The notes under the pieces were generated by a model, which was not told the origin of the DNA, did no database searches, and saw nothing but the letters and a program-made list of their open reading frames with translations. From Streptomyces sp. ST2-7A (GTDB lineage Bacteria > Actinomycetota > Actinomycetes > Streptomycetales > Streptomycetaceae), in assembly GCF_021390475.1 (NCBI RefSeq), contig NZ_JAJUWS010000035.1, positions 1-64,000 on the forward strand: DNA of 64,000 bases. Direction: 5' to 3'. Shown here piece by piece: positions 43,358 through 52,057 of the stretch. The translations under genes were made by a program, and so were the position numbers. Numbering within the stretch: the first letter of the stretch is position 1; each line of letters opens with the position of its first letter.

Positions 43358-44208
43358 TGACCCCCCGTCCGCCGGTCCCCGCCCTCTCCCCGGCGGCGGC
43401 GGGGGCCGGCCCGGCCGGCACCGTCACCGAGCTGCCGTGCCCCGTCGCCGTCACCCCCGCGGCGGCGGCCCGGCGTCCGGTCACCGGCTCCGTGCACTCC
43501 ACCGACATGTCGATCGGCGTCGACGGTCCCGGCTCGCGCTTCGTCGCCTTCCTCGCGGGCTGCCCGCTGGCCTGCCTGTACTGCCACAACCCCGACACCC
43601 GGTACCCGCGCAACGGCACCCGGATGACCGCCGACGACCTGGTGGCCGACATCGCCCGCTGCGCGACCTTCCTGCGGGCGGCCGGTGGCGGCGTCACCCT
43701 CAGCGGCGGCGAACCGCTGCTGCAGCCGGTCTTCACCGGCGAGGTGCTGCACCGCTGCCGGCGCGAACTCGACCTGCACACCGCCCTGGACACCTCCGGC
43801 TTCCTCGGCTCGCGGGCCTCCGACGCGCTGCTGGCCGACACCGACCTGGTGCTCCTCGACATCAAGTCCCGGGATCCGGCGACGTACACCCGGGTCACCG
43901 GCCGGGACCTGCGGCCCACTCTGGAGTTCGCCCGGCGCCTGGACCGGCTGGGCCGGGAGGCGTGGGTGCGGTTCGTGCTGGTGCCCGGGCTCACCGACGA
44001 TCCGGCCAACGTGGAGGGCGTCGCCCGCTTCACCGCCTCCCTGGGCAACGTCACCCGGGTGGACGTGCTGCCCTTCCACCGACTGGGCGCCGCCAAGTGG
44101 GAGGCGATGGGGATCCCCTTCCCGCTGGAGGACACCCCGCCGCCGACCGTCGAACAGGTAGAGGCGGCGCGGGAGATCTTCGTCGCGCACGGGTTGAACA
44201 CCGTGTGA
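43357..44208 (+). CDS. pflA: Pyruvate formate-lyase activating enzyme (radical SAM)
   Basis: Protein of 283 aa. It uses S-adenosylmethionine and a [4Fe-4S] cluster to generate the glycyl radical on PflB. The cluster motif CxxxCxxC is CPLACLYC (Cys69, Cys73, Cys76), followed by HNPDTR, the SGGEPLLQPVF loop and TALDTSGFLG. The C-terminal VRFVLVPGLTDDP and VLPFHRLGAAKWEAMG are standard. An N-terminal extension of ~45 residues, Pro/Ala-rich, is unusual. Its start overlaps the pflB stop by one base. Confidence 0.95.
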   Translation: MTPRPPVPALSPAAAGAGPAGTVTELPCPVAVTPAAAARRPVTGSVHSTDMSIGVDGPGSRFVAFLAGCPLACLYCHNPDTRYPRNGTRMTADDLVADIARCATFLRAAGGGVTLSGGEPLLQPVFTGEVLHRCRRELDLHTALDTSGFLGSRASDALLADTDLVLLDIKSRDPATYTRVTGRDLRPTLEFARRLDRLGREAWVRFVLVPGLTDDPANVEGVARFTASLGNVTRVDVLPFHRLGAAKWEAMGIPFPLEDTPPPTVEQVEAAREIFVAHGLNTV

Positions 44209-44508
44209 GTCCCGGTCCGGCCCCGTGACCGGCCGCCTCCTGCCGCCGGCCCCGTGACCCCCCGTCCCGGGACCGGGCGCCCGGGGGAGGGACACCGAGC
44301 AGCCCCGTGCCGGCCGACTGACCCGGCGGGGGGCGTTCCGCCCGGGCGCGGACCGGGTACGCGCCCGGCCGGCCGGTCCGGTGTCGCCGCACCGGACCGG
44401 TCCCGGCACCGGTACCACCGGTACCACCGGTACCACCGGTACCACCGGTACCACCGGTACCACCGGTACCACCGGTACCACCGGGGTGCCGAACCCGCCG
44501 CCCGGCCG
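44209..44508. other. Spacer with tandem repeat between pflA and acyl-CoA dehydrogenase
   Basis: This 300-bp convergent spacer contains the 9-bp repeat below and no gene. No long perfect hairpin was found, though the repeat units are palindromic and could fold. Confidence 0.55.
44408..44481. repeat. 9-bp tandem repeat (ACCGGTACC), 8 copies
   Basis: ACCGGT recurs at exactly 9-bp spacing from 44408 to 44471, followed by a degenerate ninth unit. Every unit carries two overlapping palindromes, ACCGGT and GGTACC. Translated it gives Gly-Thr-Thr repeats, but it is intergenic and lies after both genes' stops. Confidence 0.95.
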
Positions 44509-46173
44509 TCAGCCCGGGTCGGGCAGGGCCCGCTCCACGATCGACCGGGTATCCGCCCCGCCCGGCAGCGTCCCGAACGCCCAGCCGCCCTCCCCGCCCA
44601 GCCGGGAGGCGCAGAACGCGTCGGCCACCGCCGGCGGCGCGTACCGCACCAACAGCGACGCCTGCGTCAGCAGCGCGATCCGCTCCGCCAACCGCCGGGC
44701 CCGACCCTCGATCCCCTCCGGGTCCGACAGCTCCGTCAACAGCTCCTTGAGCGCGGCGTCGAAGCGGTGGTCGGCGCCCGCGGCCCGGCCCAGCTCCGAG
44801 AGCAGCGCGTTCAGCGCCCCCGGTTCCCGCTGCAGCGCGCGCAGCACGTCCAGCGCCTGCACGTTCCCCGAGCCCTCCCAGATGGAGTTCACCGGCGCCT
44901 CGCGCAGCAACCGGGGCATCCCCGACTCCTCGACGTAACCGTTGCCGCCCAGACACTCCAGCGCCTCGGCCACCACCGGCGTGCACACCTTGGTCACCCG
45001 GTACTTCGCCGCCGGCAGCGCGATCCGCAGCAGGTGCCGCTCCGCCGCGTCGCCGTCCTCCGCCCGGTCGTACGCCGCCGCCAGCCGCATCGCCAGCACC
45101 GTCGCGGCCTCCGACTCCAGCGCCAGGTCCGCCAGCACGTTCCGCATCAGCGGCTTGTCCACCAGTCGCCCGCCGAACGCCTCCCGGTGCGCGGTGTGGT
45201 GCACCGCCCGGGTCAGCGCCTCGCGCATCAGGGACGCCGAACCGGTCACGCAGTCCAGGCGGGTCGCGGCGACCATTCCGAGGATGGTCGCCACCCCGCG
45301 CCCCTCCTCGCCCACCAACCGGGCCACCGTCGTGCCGTCGAACTCCACCTCCGAGGAGGCGTTGGCGCGGTTGCCGAGCTTGTTCTTCAGCCGCTGGATC
45401 CGGAAGGAGTTGCGGGTCCCGTCCGGCAGCACCCTGGGCAGCAGGAAGCAGCTCAACCCGCCCGGGGCGTGTGCCAGTACCAGGAATACGTCCGACATCG
45501 GCGCCGAGCAGAACCACTTGTGCCCGGTCAGCGCGTACAGCCCCTCCCCGCCGGGGATCGGCTCGGCCCGGGTGGTGCCCGAGCGCACGTCCGAGCCGCC
45601 CTGCTTCTCCGTCATCCCCATTCCGGCGAGCACACCCGCCTTCTCCCCGGCCGGCCGCAACCCCGGCTCGTACCGGTGGGAGGTGAGCAGCGGTTCCCAG
45701 AACGCGGCGAGCTCCCGGTCCGCGCGCAGCGCCGGCACCGCCGCGTGCGTCATCGACAGCGGACAGCCGTGTCCGGCCTCCACCCGGGTCCACACGTGGA
45801 AGCCGGCCGCCCGCCGCAGGTGCCCGTCGGGGCGGCCCCAGGCGTCGGTCAGCCCGCCCTCCACGGCCCGCCCCAGCAGCCGGTGCCAGTCCGGGTGGAA
45901 CTCCACCTCGTCGATCCGGTGTCCGAACCGGTCATGGGTGCGCAGCTCCGGCGGGTGGGCGTCGGCCCGTTCCCCCGCACGGCGGTGGTCCGCCGAGCCG
46001 GCGTCCCACCCCAGGGCGGAGAGTTCCGCCGCGATCTCCTCCCGCAGCTCCGGTCGGGCGTGTCGGGTGACGGCCTCGCGCAGCGGCAGGTCATCGGCGA
46101 AGGCGTCCCGCCCGGTGGTCTCCGGCGGCTGATTGGTCACGGTGTGGGTGGCGACGGTGGCACGGCTCTCCAT
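44509..46173 (-). CDS. AidB-like acyl-CoA dehydrogenase
   Basis: Protein of 554 aa. The acyl-CoA dehydrogenase fold shows MTEKQGGSDVRSGTTRAEP, TGHKWFCSAPMSDVFLVLA and the flavin-binding LECLGGNGYVEESGMPRLLR with SIWEGSGNVQALDVLRAL, all as in E. coli AidB. The catalytic glutamate of true dehydrogenases lies in the same region here (NSIWEG). The N-terminal domain (to ~180) contains the AidB-type HPDWHRLLGRAVEGGLTDAW. It may protect DNA from alkylation or oxidise branched acyl-CoA. Ada and Ogt genes sit 7 kb away, not adjacent. Confidence 0.85.
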   Translation of the reverse strand: MESRATVATHTVTNQPPETTGRDAFADDLPLREAVTRHARPELREEIAAELSALGWDAGSADHRRAGERADAHPPELRTHDRFGHRIDEVEFHPDWHRLLGRAVEGGLTDAWGRPDGHLRRAAGFHVWTRVEAGHGCPLSMTHAAVPALRADRELAAFWEPLLTSHRYEPGLRPAGEKAGVLAGMGMTEKQGGSDVRSGTTRAEPIPGGEGLYALTGHKWFCSAPMSDVFLVLAHAPGGLSCFLLPRVLPDGTRNSFRIQRLKNKLGNRANASSEVEFDGTTVARLVGEEGRGVATILGMVAATRLDCVTGSASLMREALTRAVHHTAHREAFGGRLVDKPLMRNVLADLALESEAATVLAMRLAAAYDRAEDGDAAERHLLRIALPAAKYRVTKVCTPVVAEALECLGGNGYVEESGMPRLLREAPVNSIWEGSGNVQALDVLRALQREPGALNALLSELGRAAGADHRFDAALKELLTELSDPEGIEGRARRLAERIALLTQASLLVRYAPPAVADAFCASRLGGEGGWAFGTLPGGADTRSIVERALPDPG

Positions 46174-46192
46174 GCCGGCTACGTTAGGTGTC

Positions 46193-47548
46193 GTGGCCAC
46201 CGAGAAACCATCCCCGGGACCCGACGAGCGGGACGGCGACGACCGTCCCCCCACCGGCGGTGCCGGCCCCGACGACCCGTCCGGCGTCGGAGCGCCGGAG
46301 AACGCGGCCGGGGCGATCTCCGGCGCCTCAGCCGGCTCCGGGGAGGAGGGCCTCCGGCGGGCCCGCTACCGCGACATCCCCAAGACGAAGGTGCTGTGGC
46401 TGCTGCTGAAGGACACCGCCACCTCCTGCTCCCAACACCGGGTGATCGGCCTGGCCGCCGAGTCCGCCTTCTTCACCCTGCTGTCGCTGCCCCCGCTGCT
46501 GCTGGGACTGGTCGGCCTGCTCAGCAGCCTCGACGCCGTCGCCGGCACCGACACCCTCCAGTGGGTGCGGCTGCAGATCCTGGACACCTCGAGCCTGCTG
46601 CTCTCCGAGCGCGGCGTGGAGGATGTCGTCCGACCGCTCATCGACGATCTGGTGCAGGGTGCCCGTCCCGACATCATGTCGATCGGCTTCATCGTCGCCC
46701 TGTGGTCCGGTTCCCGGGCGGTGAACGTCTTCGTCGGCACGATCACCGTGATGTACGGGCTGGACGGCCATCGCAACCCGGCCGCCACGCGTCTGCTCGC
46801 CTTCACCCTGTACGTGATCAGCCTGGTCGTCGGCGCGATCGTGGTCCCGGCCATGGCCATCGGGCCGGACCTGATGTTCACCTGGGTGCCGCAGCTGGAG
46901 TCGGTGATGCGCCCGCTGTACTGGCCGGTGGTGGTGACCCTGTGCGTCGGCTTCCTGACCACGCTGTACCACGTGGCCGTCCCCGTGCGCTCGCCCTGGC
47001 GCGAGGACCTGCCGGGCGCCCTGGTGGCACTGGGGATCTGGGCGGCCTGCGCCTGGGGCATGCGGGTCTACCTGCGCACCACCGTGGAGGGGCAGAGCAT
47101 CTACGGCTCCCTGGCGGTGCCCGTCGCCATTCTGCTGTGGCTGGGGTTCTCCGCCTTCGCCGTGCTGGTCGGGGCGGCCCTGAACGCCGCGCTGGACCGG
47201 GTGTGGCCGGCCGCGACCACCGCGGCCGGCCGGGCGGAGACCGACCGCGCCCGCGAGGCGGCGCTGCTGGCCGTGCGGGAGGCGATCCGGACGCGTCGCA
47301 CCCGCGCGGACAAGGAGGGTGTCGAGGAGTCGGACAGTAACCGTTTCGCCCGCCTGCTGGCGGAGTCGCTCAACCCGGCGGAGCTGCGCCGGCAGCTGAA
47401 GCGGCTGCGCTCGGGCGGGAGCGGGACGGGCCGGTCGGGGAAGCGGCGCGGGAGCGCGGGGGACCGGGAGGCCGAGGACCCGGACGGCGCGGACCCGGAC
47501 GGCGCGGGCCCGGACGGGGAGGATCCGGGACGCCCCGCTTCCCGGTGA
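46193..47548 (+). CDS. YihY/virulence factor BrkB family membrane protein
   Basis: Protein of 451 aa from GTG 46193; the ribosome binding site is weak, and an upstream GTG at 46133 is possible. A polar Pro/Gly-rich leader (~65 residues) precedes RDIPKTKVLWLLLKDTATSC and about six membrane helices (70-330), including the family block RAVNVFVGTITVMYGLDGHRNP. The C-terminal ~120 residues are highly charged and end in acidic GADPDGAGPDGEDPG-type repeats. The function of the family is unknown; it is often called a putative transporter. Divergent from the AidB-like gene, with only 19 bp between starts. Confidence 0.9.
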   Translation: MATEKPSPGPDERDGDDRPPTGGAGPDDPSGVGAPENAAGAISGASAGSGEEGLRRARYRDIPKTKVLWLLLKDTATSCSQHRVIGLAAESAFFTLLSLPPLLLGLVGLLSSLDAVAGTDTLQWVRLQILDTSSLLLSERGVEDVVRPLIDDLVQGARPDIMSIGFIVALWSGSRAVNVFVGTITVMYGLDGHRNPAATRLLAFTLYVISLVVGAIVVPAMAIGPDLMFTWVPQLESVMRPLYWPVVVTLCVGFLTTLYHVAVPVRSPWREDLPGALVALGIWAACAWGMRVYLRTTVEGQSIYGSLAVPVAILLWLGFSAFAVLVGAALNAALDRVWPAATTAAGRAETDRAREAALLAVREAIRTRRTRADKEGVEESDSNRFARLLAESLNPAELRRQLKRLRSGGSGTGRSGKRRGSAGDREAEDPDGADPDGAGPDGEDPGRPASR

Positions 47549-47892
47549 GCGCCGACCCACCCGTCCGCCCCGTCCGCTGTTCGCCTCCGGACGGCCCGGC
47601 GTTCCCCGGCCGGGGAACGCCGGGCCGGGTCGCGTGTGACCGCCGGAAAACGGCCGGAAGGCGACCGGAGAAGATGCGGGAAAAATTCGGGAGGAACTCG
47701 GGAAGGACGGGACCCGGGGGACCTGGCTGGTCGGGACGGGGACGGGTAGGCTGGCGGTTCGCCAACCGTGCCGGTGTCAACTGCCATGTGCATTTCGGAA
47801 GTTGCCGCGCGCGGGCGGCTCCCCGGGCGCTCGACGCGGGGGACCGGTGTTCGAAGCGCCCTGTTACCGACGGATACCCGGGAGACCCCTCC
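47549..47892. other. Spacer before the DUF574 methyltransferase gene
   Basis: This 344-bp spacer contains the palindrome above. A CAACT...AGTTG imperfect dyad around GTGCATTTCGGAAGTTG (near 47776-47805) is A/T-rich against its surroundings and may belong to the methyltransferase promoter. No other gene is seen. Confidence 0.5.
47593..47626 (+). terminator. 34-bp perfect palindrome
   Basis: GGCCCGGCGTTCCCCGG followed directly by its complement (47593-47609 and 47610-47626). It lies 45 bases after the BrkB gene stop and is likely its terminator. Confidence 0.75.
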
Positions 47893-48705
47893 GTGACAGA
47901 CGACGCACCCTCCACCCGGCAGCGGCCGACCTCCGGCATCGACACCTCGGTGCCGCACTCCGCCCGGATGTGGAACCACTGGCTCGGCGGCAAGGACAAC
48001 TACGAGGTGGACCGGGCCGCCGCCGACCAGTTCGCCGCCGCGTTCCCGGCCATCGCCGACAACGCCCGGGCCTTCCGCCACTTCCTGAGCCGTGGTATCC
48101 GGTACCTCGCCGAGGACGCCGGCATCCGGCAGTTCCTCGACGTCGGCACCGGTCTGCCCACCGTGGACAACACCCACGAGGTCGCCCAGCGGGTGGCTCC
48201 CGACAGCCGCGTCGTCTACGTGGACAACGACCCGCTGGTGCTCGCCCACGCCCGGGCGCTGCTGACCAGCACCCCCGAGGGCGCGACCGCCTACCTCGAC
48301 GCCGACCTGCGGGACGCCGACACCATCCTGCGCACCGCCGCCGACACCCTCGACTTCGACCGGCCGATCGCCCTGGTCCTCAGCGGCATCCTCGGTCACT
48401 ACGACGACGAGGTGGCCGACGCCGCGGTCTCCCGCCTGGTCGCCGCCCTGCCTTCCGGCAGCCACCTGCTGATCTGCGACGGCACCGACACCAGCCCCGA
48501 GCTGAACGAGGCGCAGCGGATGCACAACGAGCGCGGCGCCGTCGTGTACCACCTGCGCGGCCACGAGCGGATCGGACGGTTCTTCACCGGCCTGGAACTC
48601 GTCGAGCCCGGCGTGGTCCCCTGCTACGAGTGGCGGCCCGAGCCCAGCCCGTTCGAGCCGCCGGCGGATGTCCACGCGGCCGGCGGGGTGGGGCGCAAGC
48701 CGTGA
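47893..48705 (+). CDS. DUF574-type SAM-dependent methyltransferase
   Basis: Protein of 270 aa from GTG 47893. The family hallmark SARMWNHWLGGKDNYEVDRAA, an intact RFLDVGTGLP-like QFLDVGTGLPTVDNTHEVAQ AdoMet site, VVYVDNDPLVLAHARALL and ALVLSGILGHYDDE are all present. DUF574 proteins are abundant in Streptomyces and commonly sit beside WhiJ-type regulators; the substrate is not known. The following XRE gene starts 112 bp after its stop on the same strand. Confidence 0.9.
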   Translation: MTDDAPSTRQRPTSGIDTSVPHSARMWNHWLGGKDNYEVDRAAADQFAAAFPAIADNARAFRHFLSRGIRYLAEDAGIRQFLDVGTGLPTVDNTHEVAQRVAPDSRVVYVDNDPLVLAHARALLTSTPEGATAYLDADLRDADTILRTAADTLDFDRPIALVLSGILGHYDDEVADAAVSRLVAALPSGSHLLICDGTDTSPELNEAQRMHNERGAVVYHLRGHERIGRFFTGLELVEPGVVPCYEWRPEPSPFEPPADVHAAGGVGRKP

Positions 48706-48817
48706 CATGCTGACCACGGAACAGCGGGTACGGGCGGCCGGTGGACACCGACCGCCCGCACCGCGGGACCGGGGCGCGGGGCGCGTCCCGGAGGCGATAC
48801 GGAGTGACGGCGACGGC

Positions 48818-49741
48818 ATGGGAACGGACATGAGCCTCATGACACCGGAGGGCGCCCGGACCGGTGATCCGGGGGCCGGATCGCCCGGTACCGCGACGGG
48901 TCCCACCGTCCCGCGGATGACGCTCGGCGCGGAACTCCGCCGACTGCGCGAGCAGTGCGGGGTCACCGGCAGCGAGGCCGGCGACGTCATCCGGGCCTCC
49001 CACTCCAAGATCAGCCGCCTGGAGATGGGACGCACCGGCTTCAAGATCCGGGATGTCTCGGACCTGCTGACCCTGTACGGCGTCACCGACGAGGCCGACC
49101 GCGCCACCCTGCTCGCCCTCGCCGAACAGGCCAACAATCCCGGCTGGTGGCACACCTACCACGACGTGGTGCCCCGCCACCTGGAGCTGTTCCTCGGCCT
49201 GGAGCAGGCGGCCGACACCATCCGGGCATACGAACTCCAGTTCATCCCCGGTCTGTTGCAGACCGCGGACTACGCCCGCGAACTGTTCCGCCTCACCCGC
49301 GACGGCGAGGCCGACAGGACGGTCGAGCGCCGGGTCGAACTGCGGATCGAGCGCCGCCGGGCCCTGCACCGCGTCCCACCGGTCAGGCTGTGGGTCGTCA
49401 TCGACGAGGCCGCGCTGCGCCGCCCGCTCGGCGGGACCCGGGTGCACCGGGCCCAGTTGCGACATCTGCTGGAGATGTCCGAACTGCCGAACGTCACCAT
49501 CCAGGTCATGCCCTTCTCCGCCGGCGGGCATCCGGCGATGGGCGGCCCGATCACGCTGCTGCGACCCCCCGTGGACGACCTGCCGGACATCGTCTACATC
49601 GAGCAGCCGCTCAGCGGTCACTACGTCGACCGGACGGCCGACGTGGAGCGATACCGGCACATCATGAACCAATTGGTCATCGAGGCGGCCTCGACGGACG
49701 TCTCCCGCGCCATGATCGCCGGGATGGTCGCCGACCTCTGA
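48818..49741 (+). CDS. XRE-family regulator with DUF5753
   Basis: Protein of 307 aa; two further in-frame ATGs follow within 21 bases. The HTH is at about 30-80 (GAELRRLREQCGVTGSEAG then HSKISRLEMGRTGF). DUF5753 follows, with GWWHTYHDVVPRHLELFLG, YELQFIPGLLQTADYAREL, VWVVIDEAALRRPLGG-like residues, LRHLLEMSELPNVTIQVMPF and DIVYIEQPLSGHYVDR. It is WhiJ-like; members act with DUF397 proteins and ATP-binding partners in Streptomyces development. Here its neighbour is a DUF574 methyltransferase, with no DUF397 gene. Confidence 0.92.
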   Translation: MGTDMSLMTPEGARTGDPGAGSPGTATGPTVPRMTLGAELRRLREQCGVTGSEAGDVIRASHSKISRLEMGRTGFKIRDVSDLLTLYGVTDEADRATLLALAEQANNPGWWHTYHDVVPRHLELFLGLEQAADTIRAYELQFIPGLLQTADYARELFRLTRDGEADRTVERRVELRIERRRALHRVPPVRLWVVIDEAALRRPLGGTRVHRAQLRHLLEMSELPNVTIQVMPFSAGGHPAMGGPITLLRPPVDDLPDIVYIEQPLSGHYVDRTADVERYRHIMNQLVIEAASTDVSRAMIAGMVADL

Positions 49742-49772
49742 CCCCCGGGGACGAACCGGGGCCCGACGGGGT

Positions 49773-49820
49773 GACGCGGCCCCGCCCACCGCTCCTCACG
49801 GCGGTGGACGGGGCCGCGTC
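49773..49820. terminator. Bidirectional terminator
   Basis: A 20-bp stem with one mismatch (49773-49792 with 49801-49820, starting GACGCGGCCCCG) and an 8-nt loop, between the convergent XRE and DUF1876 genes. Confidence 0.8.
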
Positions 49821-49861
49821 GCGTGAGCCGGACCGCACCCGGCCCGGTGCCGGGGCGCATC

Positions 49862-50158
49862 TCAGGGGTGCACCCGCGCGGGAATCCGCGTGGCCTCCTC
49901 GATCTCGTGTTCCGCCTTGTGCCGCAACTGGGCGGACAGGTCGCCCAGTAGACGCGCCGCCGCGACCTCCTCGCCGACCCGTGGCTGCTCCGGGTCGTCG
50001 GGGTGCCGGTCGGCGTGACCCCGGGCGCGCAGTTCCGTGCCGTCGGGCAGCCGCAGCAGGGCAACGGCCCGGGTCTCGGAGCCGATCTCCCGGAACTCCA
50101 ATTCGATGTGCCAGCCCGTCACGGTTCGCACCGCGTCGGTCCGGTGGGCATGCTCCAC
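49862..50158 (-). CDS. DUF1876 domain protein
   Basis: Protein of 98 aa from GTG 50158, eight bases after GGAGG. The DUF1876 (double-stranded-RNA-binding-like fold) pattern is full length: WHIELEFREIGSETRAVALL, ELRARGHADRHPDDPEQPRVG and EVAAARLLGDLSAQLRHKA. These small proteins are common in actinomycetes, and their function is unknown. A GTG two codons upstream could also be used. Confidence 0.88.
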   Translation of the reverse strand: MEHAHRTDAVRTVTGWHIELEFREIGSETRAVALLRLPDGTELRARGHADRHPDDPEQPRVGEEVAAARLLGDLSAQLRHKAEHEIEEATRIPARVHP

Positions 50159-50588
50159 GATCGTCACCTCCGGAGGGTCCCGGGCACCGGGCGGGGACGC
50201 CCGCGCCCCGGGGCCGATCGTTCCTCGGTGGTCCCGGGTCGTACCGGGTCGGGCCCGGCGGCACGGTGTACCGACACGGGCGGCCCGGCGCGCGGCCCGA
50301 CACCCATCCCGTTCGGGATGTCTCCACCATTCCAGGGTGCACCCGATCACCCCCGCCCCGCGAGCGCGCGCCACGGTCGCGTCCGCCTCTCGCCCGGGAG
50401 CGGCCCCGCCCGCCGTCCCGCCCAACCGAAAACCCGTTGCCCCGCCCCCGACCCCTCCCTACGCTGGATCCGCGCCCCCGGTCGGTGGGCGCCCGGGAGC
50501 CGCCCGGGGTCTCGGGACCCCGGTTTCCGCGCACGTCGTTTCCGTACACGACGCGCCCCTCGCCGGGTGCGGGAGGGAGGTGGCACGC
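50159..50588. other. Spacer with promoter-like sequence and palindrome
   Basis: No gene of normal size is seen. It holds CATCCCG-TT-CGGGATG (50305-50320), an almost perfect palindrome, and a promoter-like box further on that is listed separately. Confidence 0.5.
50437..50465 (+). promoter_or_regulatory. Sigma-70-like promoter candidate
   Basis: TTGCCC (50437-50442) and TACGCT (50460-50465) are 17 bp apart, close to the vegetative pattern of Streptomyces. It faces the small gene at 50589 and rsgA beyond it. Confidence 0.4.
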
Positions 50589-50708
50589 ATGGTCGCCGTC
50601 TTCGTGATCATCGGCGCCGACGTCACCGTCGCGCACAGCCCCCTCGACGGCACGGGCACCGCCCGCCCCGTCGCCCCTTCCCCTCACCGGCCCGCGACCC
50701 GCGGCTGA
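50589..50708 (+). CDS. Possible 39-aa small protein
   Basis: An ATG preceded by the strong purine run GGAGGGAGGTGG starts MVAVFVIIGADVTVAHSPLD, ending about twenty residues later in a Pro/Arg-rich tail. The first ~15 residues are hydrophobic, so it could be a tiny membrane peptide. A promoter-like box lies 124 bp upstream and rsgA begins 122 bp after its stop. No family is recognised; the frame may be coincidental. Confidence 0.4.
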   Translation: MVAVFVIIGADVTVAHSPLDGTGTARPVAPSPHRPATRG

Positions 50709-50830
50709 GCCGGCCCGCCCCGCCACCACCGTTCCACCCCGCCGGTGCCTTCCGCGCCGAGTGGTGGGTTCGGCGTGCGACATCGGGCCGTGCGCCCGCC
50801 GGGTCGCCCTCCCATCCGAGGACCCCACCC

Positions 50831-52057
50831 GTGCAGATCCCGCACACCCCCGACCGTCTTCCCGACCCCCTCCACGCCGACCCCCTCCACCCTGTCGCCG
50901 TCGAGGCCGCCACCGGTCTCCCGGACAGCGCCCGCACCGCCGGGTATCCCGATCCGGGGGAACTTCTGCGCTACGGCTGGAACGACGATGTCTTCGACGC
51001 CTTCTCCCCCCACGCCGGCCGGGGCCTGGTTCCGGGCCGGGTCGTGCGGGTCGATCGCGGCGGCTGCCGCCTGATCACCGACCGCGGCCCGGTGCGTGTC
51101 GAACATGCCGACACCCCCGGCGCCGCCGACCCCGGTGCCGTCACGGACCCGGCCGAGCGGCCCTGCCCCGGTGACTGGGCCGTTCTCGCCCCGCTCCCCG
51201 ACAGTCGGTGGCGGCTGCACACGGTGCTGCCCCGCCGCACCGCACTGCTCCGCTCCGGCGCGGGTCGCCGCAGCGGGGCACAGGTGCTCGCCGCCAACGT
51301 CGATCGCGTGGTGATCACCGTCTCCCTGCACGCCGAACCCGTGCCCGCCCGGACCGAGCGCCTGGTCTCCCTGGCGTGGGCGGCGGGTGCCCAACCGATC
51401 GTCGTCCTCACCAAGGCCGACCTCGCCCCGGCCGCCGACCAGTCGATGGTCGACACCGCCACAGTGGTGCCCGGCACCCCCGTCCTGGCCCTCTCCTCCC
51501 GTACGGGGGAGGGCGTGGAGGCCCTCGCCGACCGGCTGACCGGCCTCACCTCCGTGATCCTCGGTCCCTCGGGAACGGGGAAGTCCACCCTGGTCAACGC
51601 CCTGTTGGGCCGGGAGGAACAGCGGGTGAGCCGAATCCGGGAGACCGACGGGCGTGGCCGGCACACCACCACCGCCCGCGACCTGCTCCCGCTGCCCGGT
51701 GGCGGCGTGCTCATCGACACCCCCGGTGTCCGCGGGGTGGGCATGTGGGGAGCCCGCGAGGGCATCCGGCGCACCTTCACGGACGTGGAGGAACGCGCGG
51801 CGGAATGCCGGTTCGCCGACTGCTCCCACACCGCCGAGCCCGGTTGCGCGGTGCTCGCCGCCGTGGAGAGCGGGGAGTTGCCCGAACGCAGGCTTTCCGG
51901 TTATCGCAAGCTCTTGCGGGAGGAGGCGTGGGAGGCATCCCGGAGCGACGCCCGCCTGCGCGCCGACCAACGCCGTGAGTTCAAGCAGCGGCACCGGGAG
52001 ATGGAGGACCGGATGGCCCGCAAGTACGGGCCGGGAGGTCGTGCCGACCGTCGGTGA
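50831..52057 (+). CDS. rsgA: Ribosome small-subunit biogenesis GTPase
   Basis: Protein of 408 aa from GTG 50831. Circularly permuted GTPase that assists late 30S maturation. Motifs come in the permuted order: G4 VVLTKADLAP, G5-like ALSSRTGEGVEAL, G1 ILGPSGTGKSTLVNALLG, switch region RVSRIRETDGRGRHTTTARD and G3 LIDTPGVRGVGMWG. An OB-fold precedes the GTPase domain, and a C-terminal zinc motif is seen in CRFADCSHTAEPGCAV. The first ~60 residues are an extension beyond the typical start. Confidence 0.93.
   Translation: MQIPHTPDRLPDPLHADPLHPVAVEAATGLPDSARTAGYPDPGELLRYGWNDDVFDAFSPHAGRGLVPGRVVRVDRGGCRLITDRGPVRVEHADTPGAADPGAVTDPAERPCPGDWAVLAPLPDSRWRLHTVLPRRTALLRSGAGRRSGAQVLAANVDRVVITVSLHAEPVPARTERLVSLAWAAGAQPIVVLTKADLAPAADQSMVDTATVVPGTPVLALSSRTGEGVEALADRLTGLTSVILGPSGTGKSTLVNALLGREEQRVSRIRETDGRGRHTTTARDLLPLPGGGVLIDTPGVRGVGMWGAREGIRRTFTDVEERAAECRFADCSHTAEPGCAVLAAVESGELPERRLSGYRKLLREEAWEASRSDARLRADQRREFKQRHREMEDRMARKYGPGGRADRR

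Noticed and set aside
38171..44208. Propanediol or choline-type glycyl radical enzyme instead of pyruvate formate-lyase
   Set aside because: PflB has two adjacent active-site cysteines and the exact RVSGYAV radical site of pyruvate formate-lyase; no microcompartment shell genes are nearby.
44381..44938. Protein with Gly-Thr-Thr repeats read through the 9-bp array
   Set aside because: It continues antisense into the acyl-CoA dehydrogenase and has no start context or conserved part.
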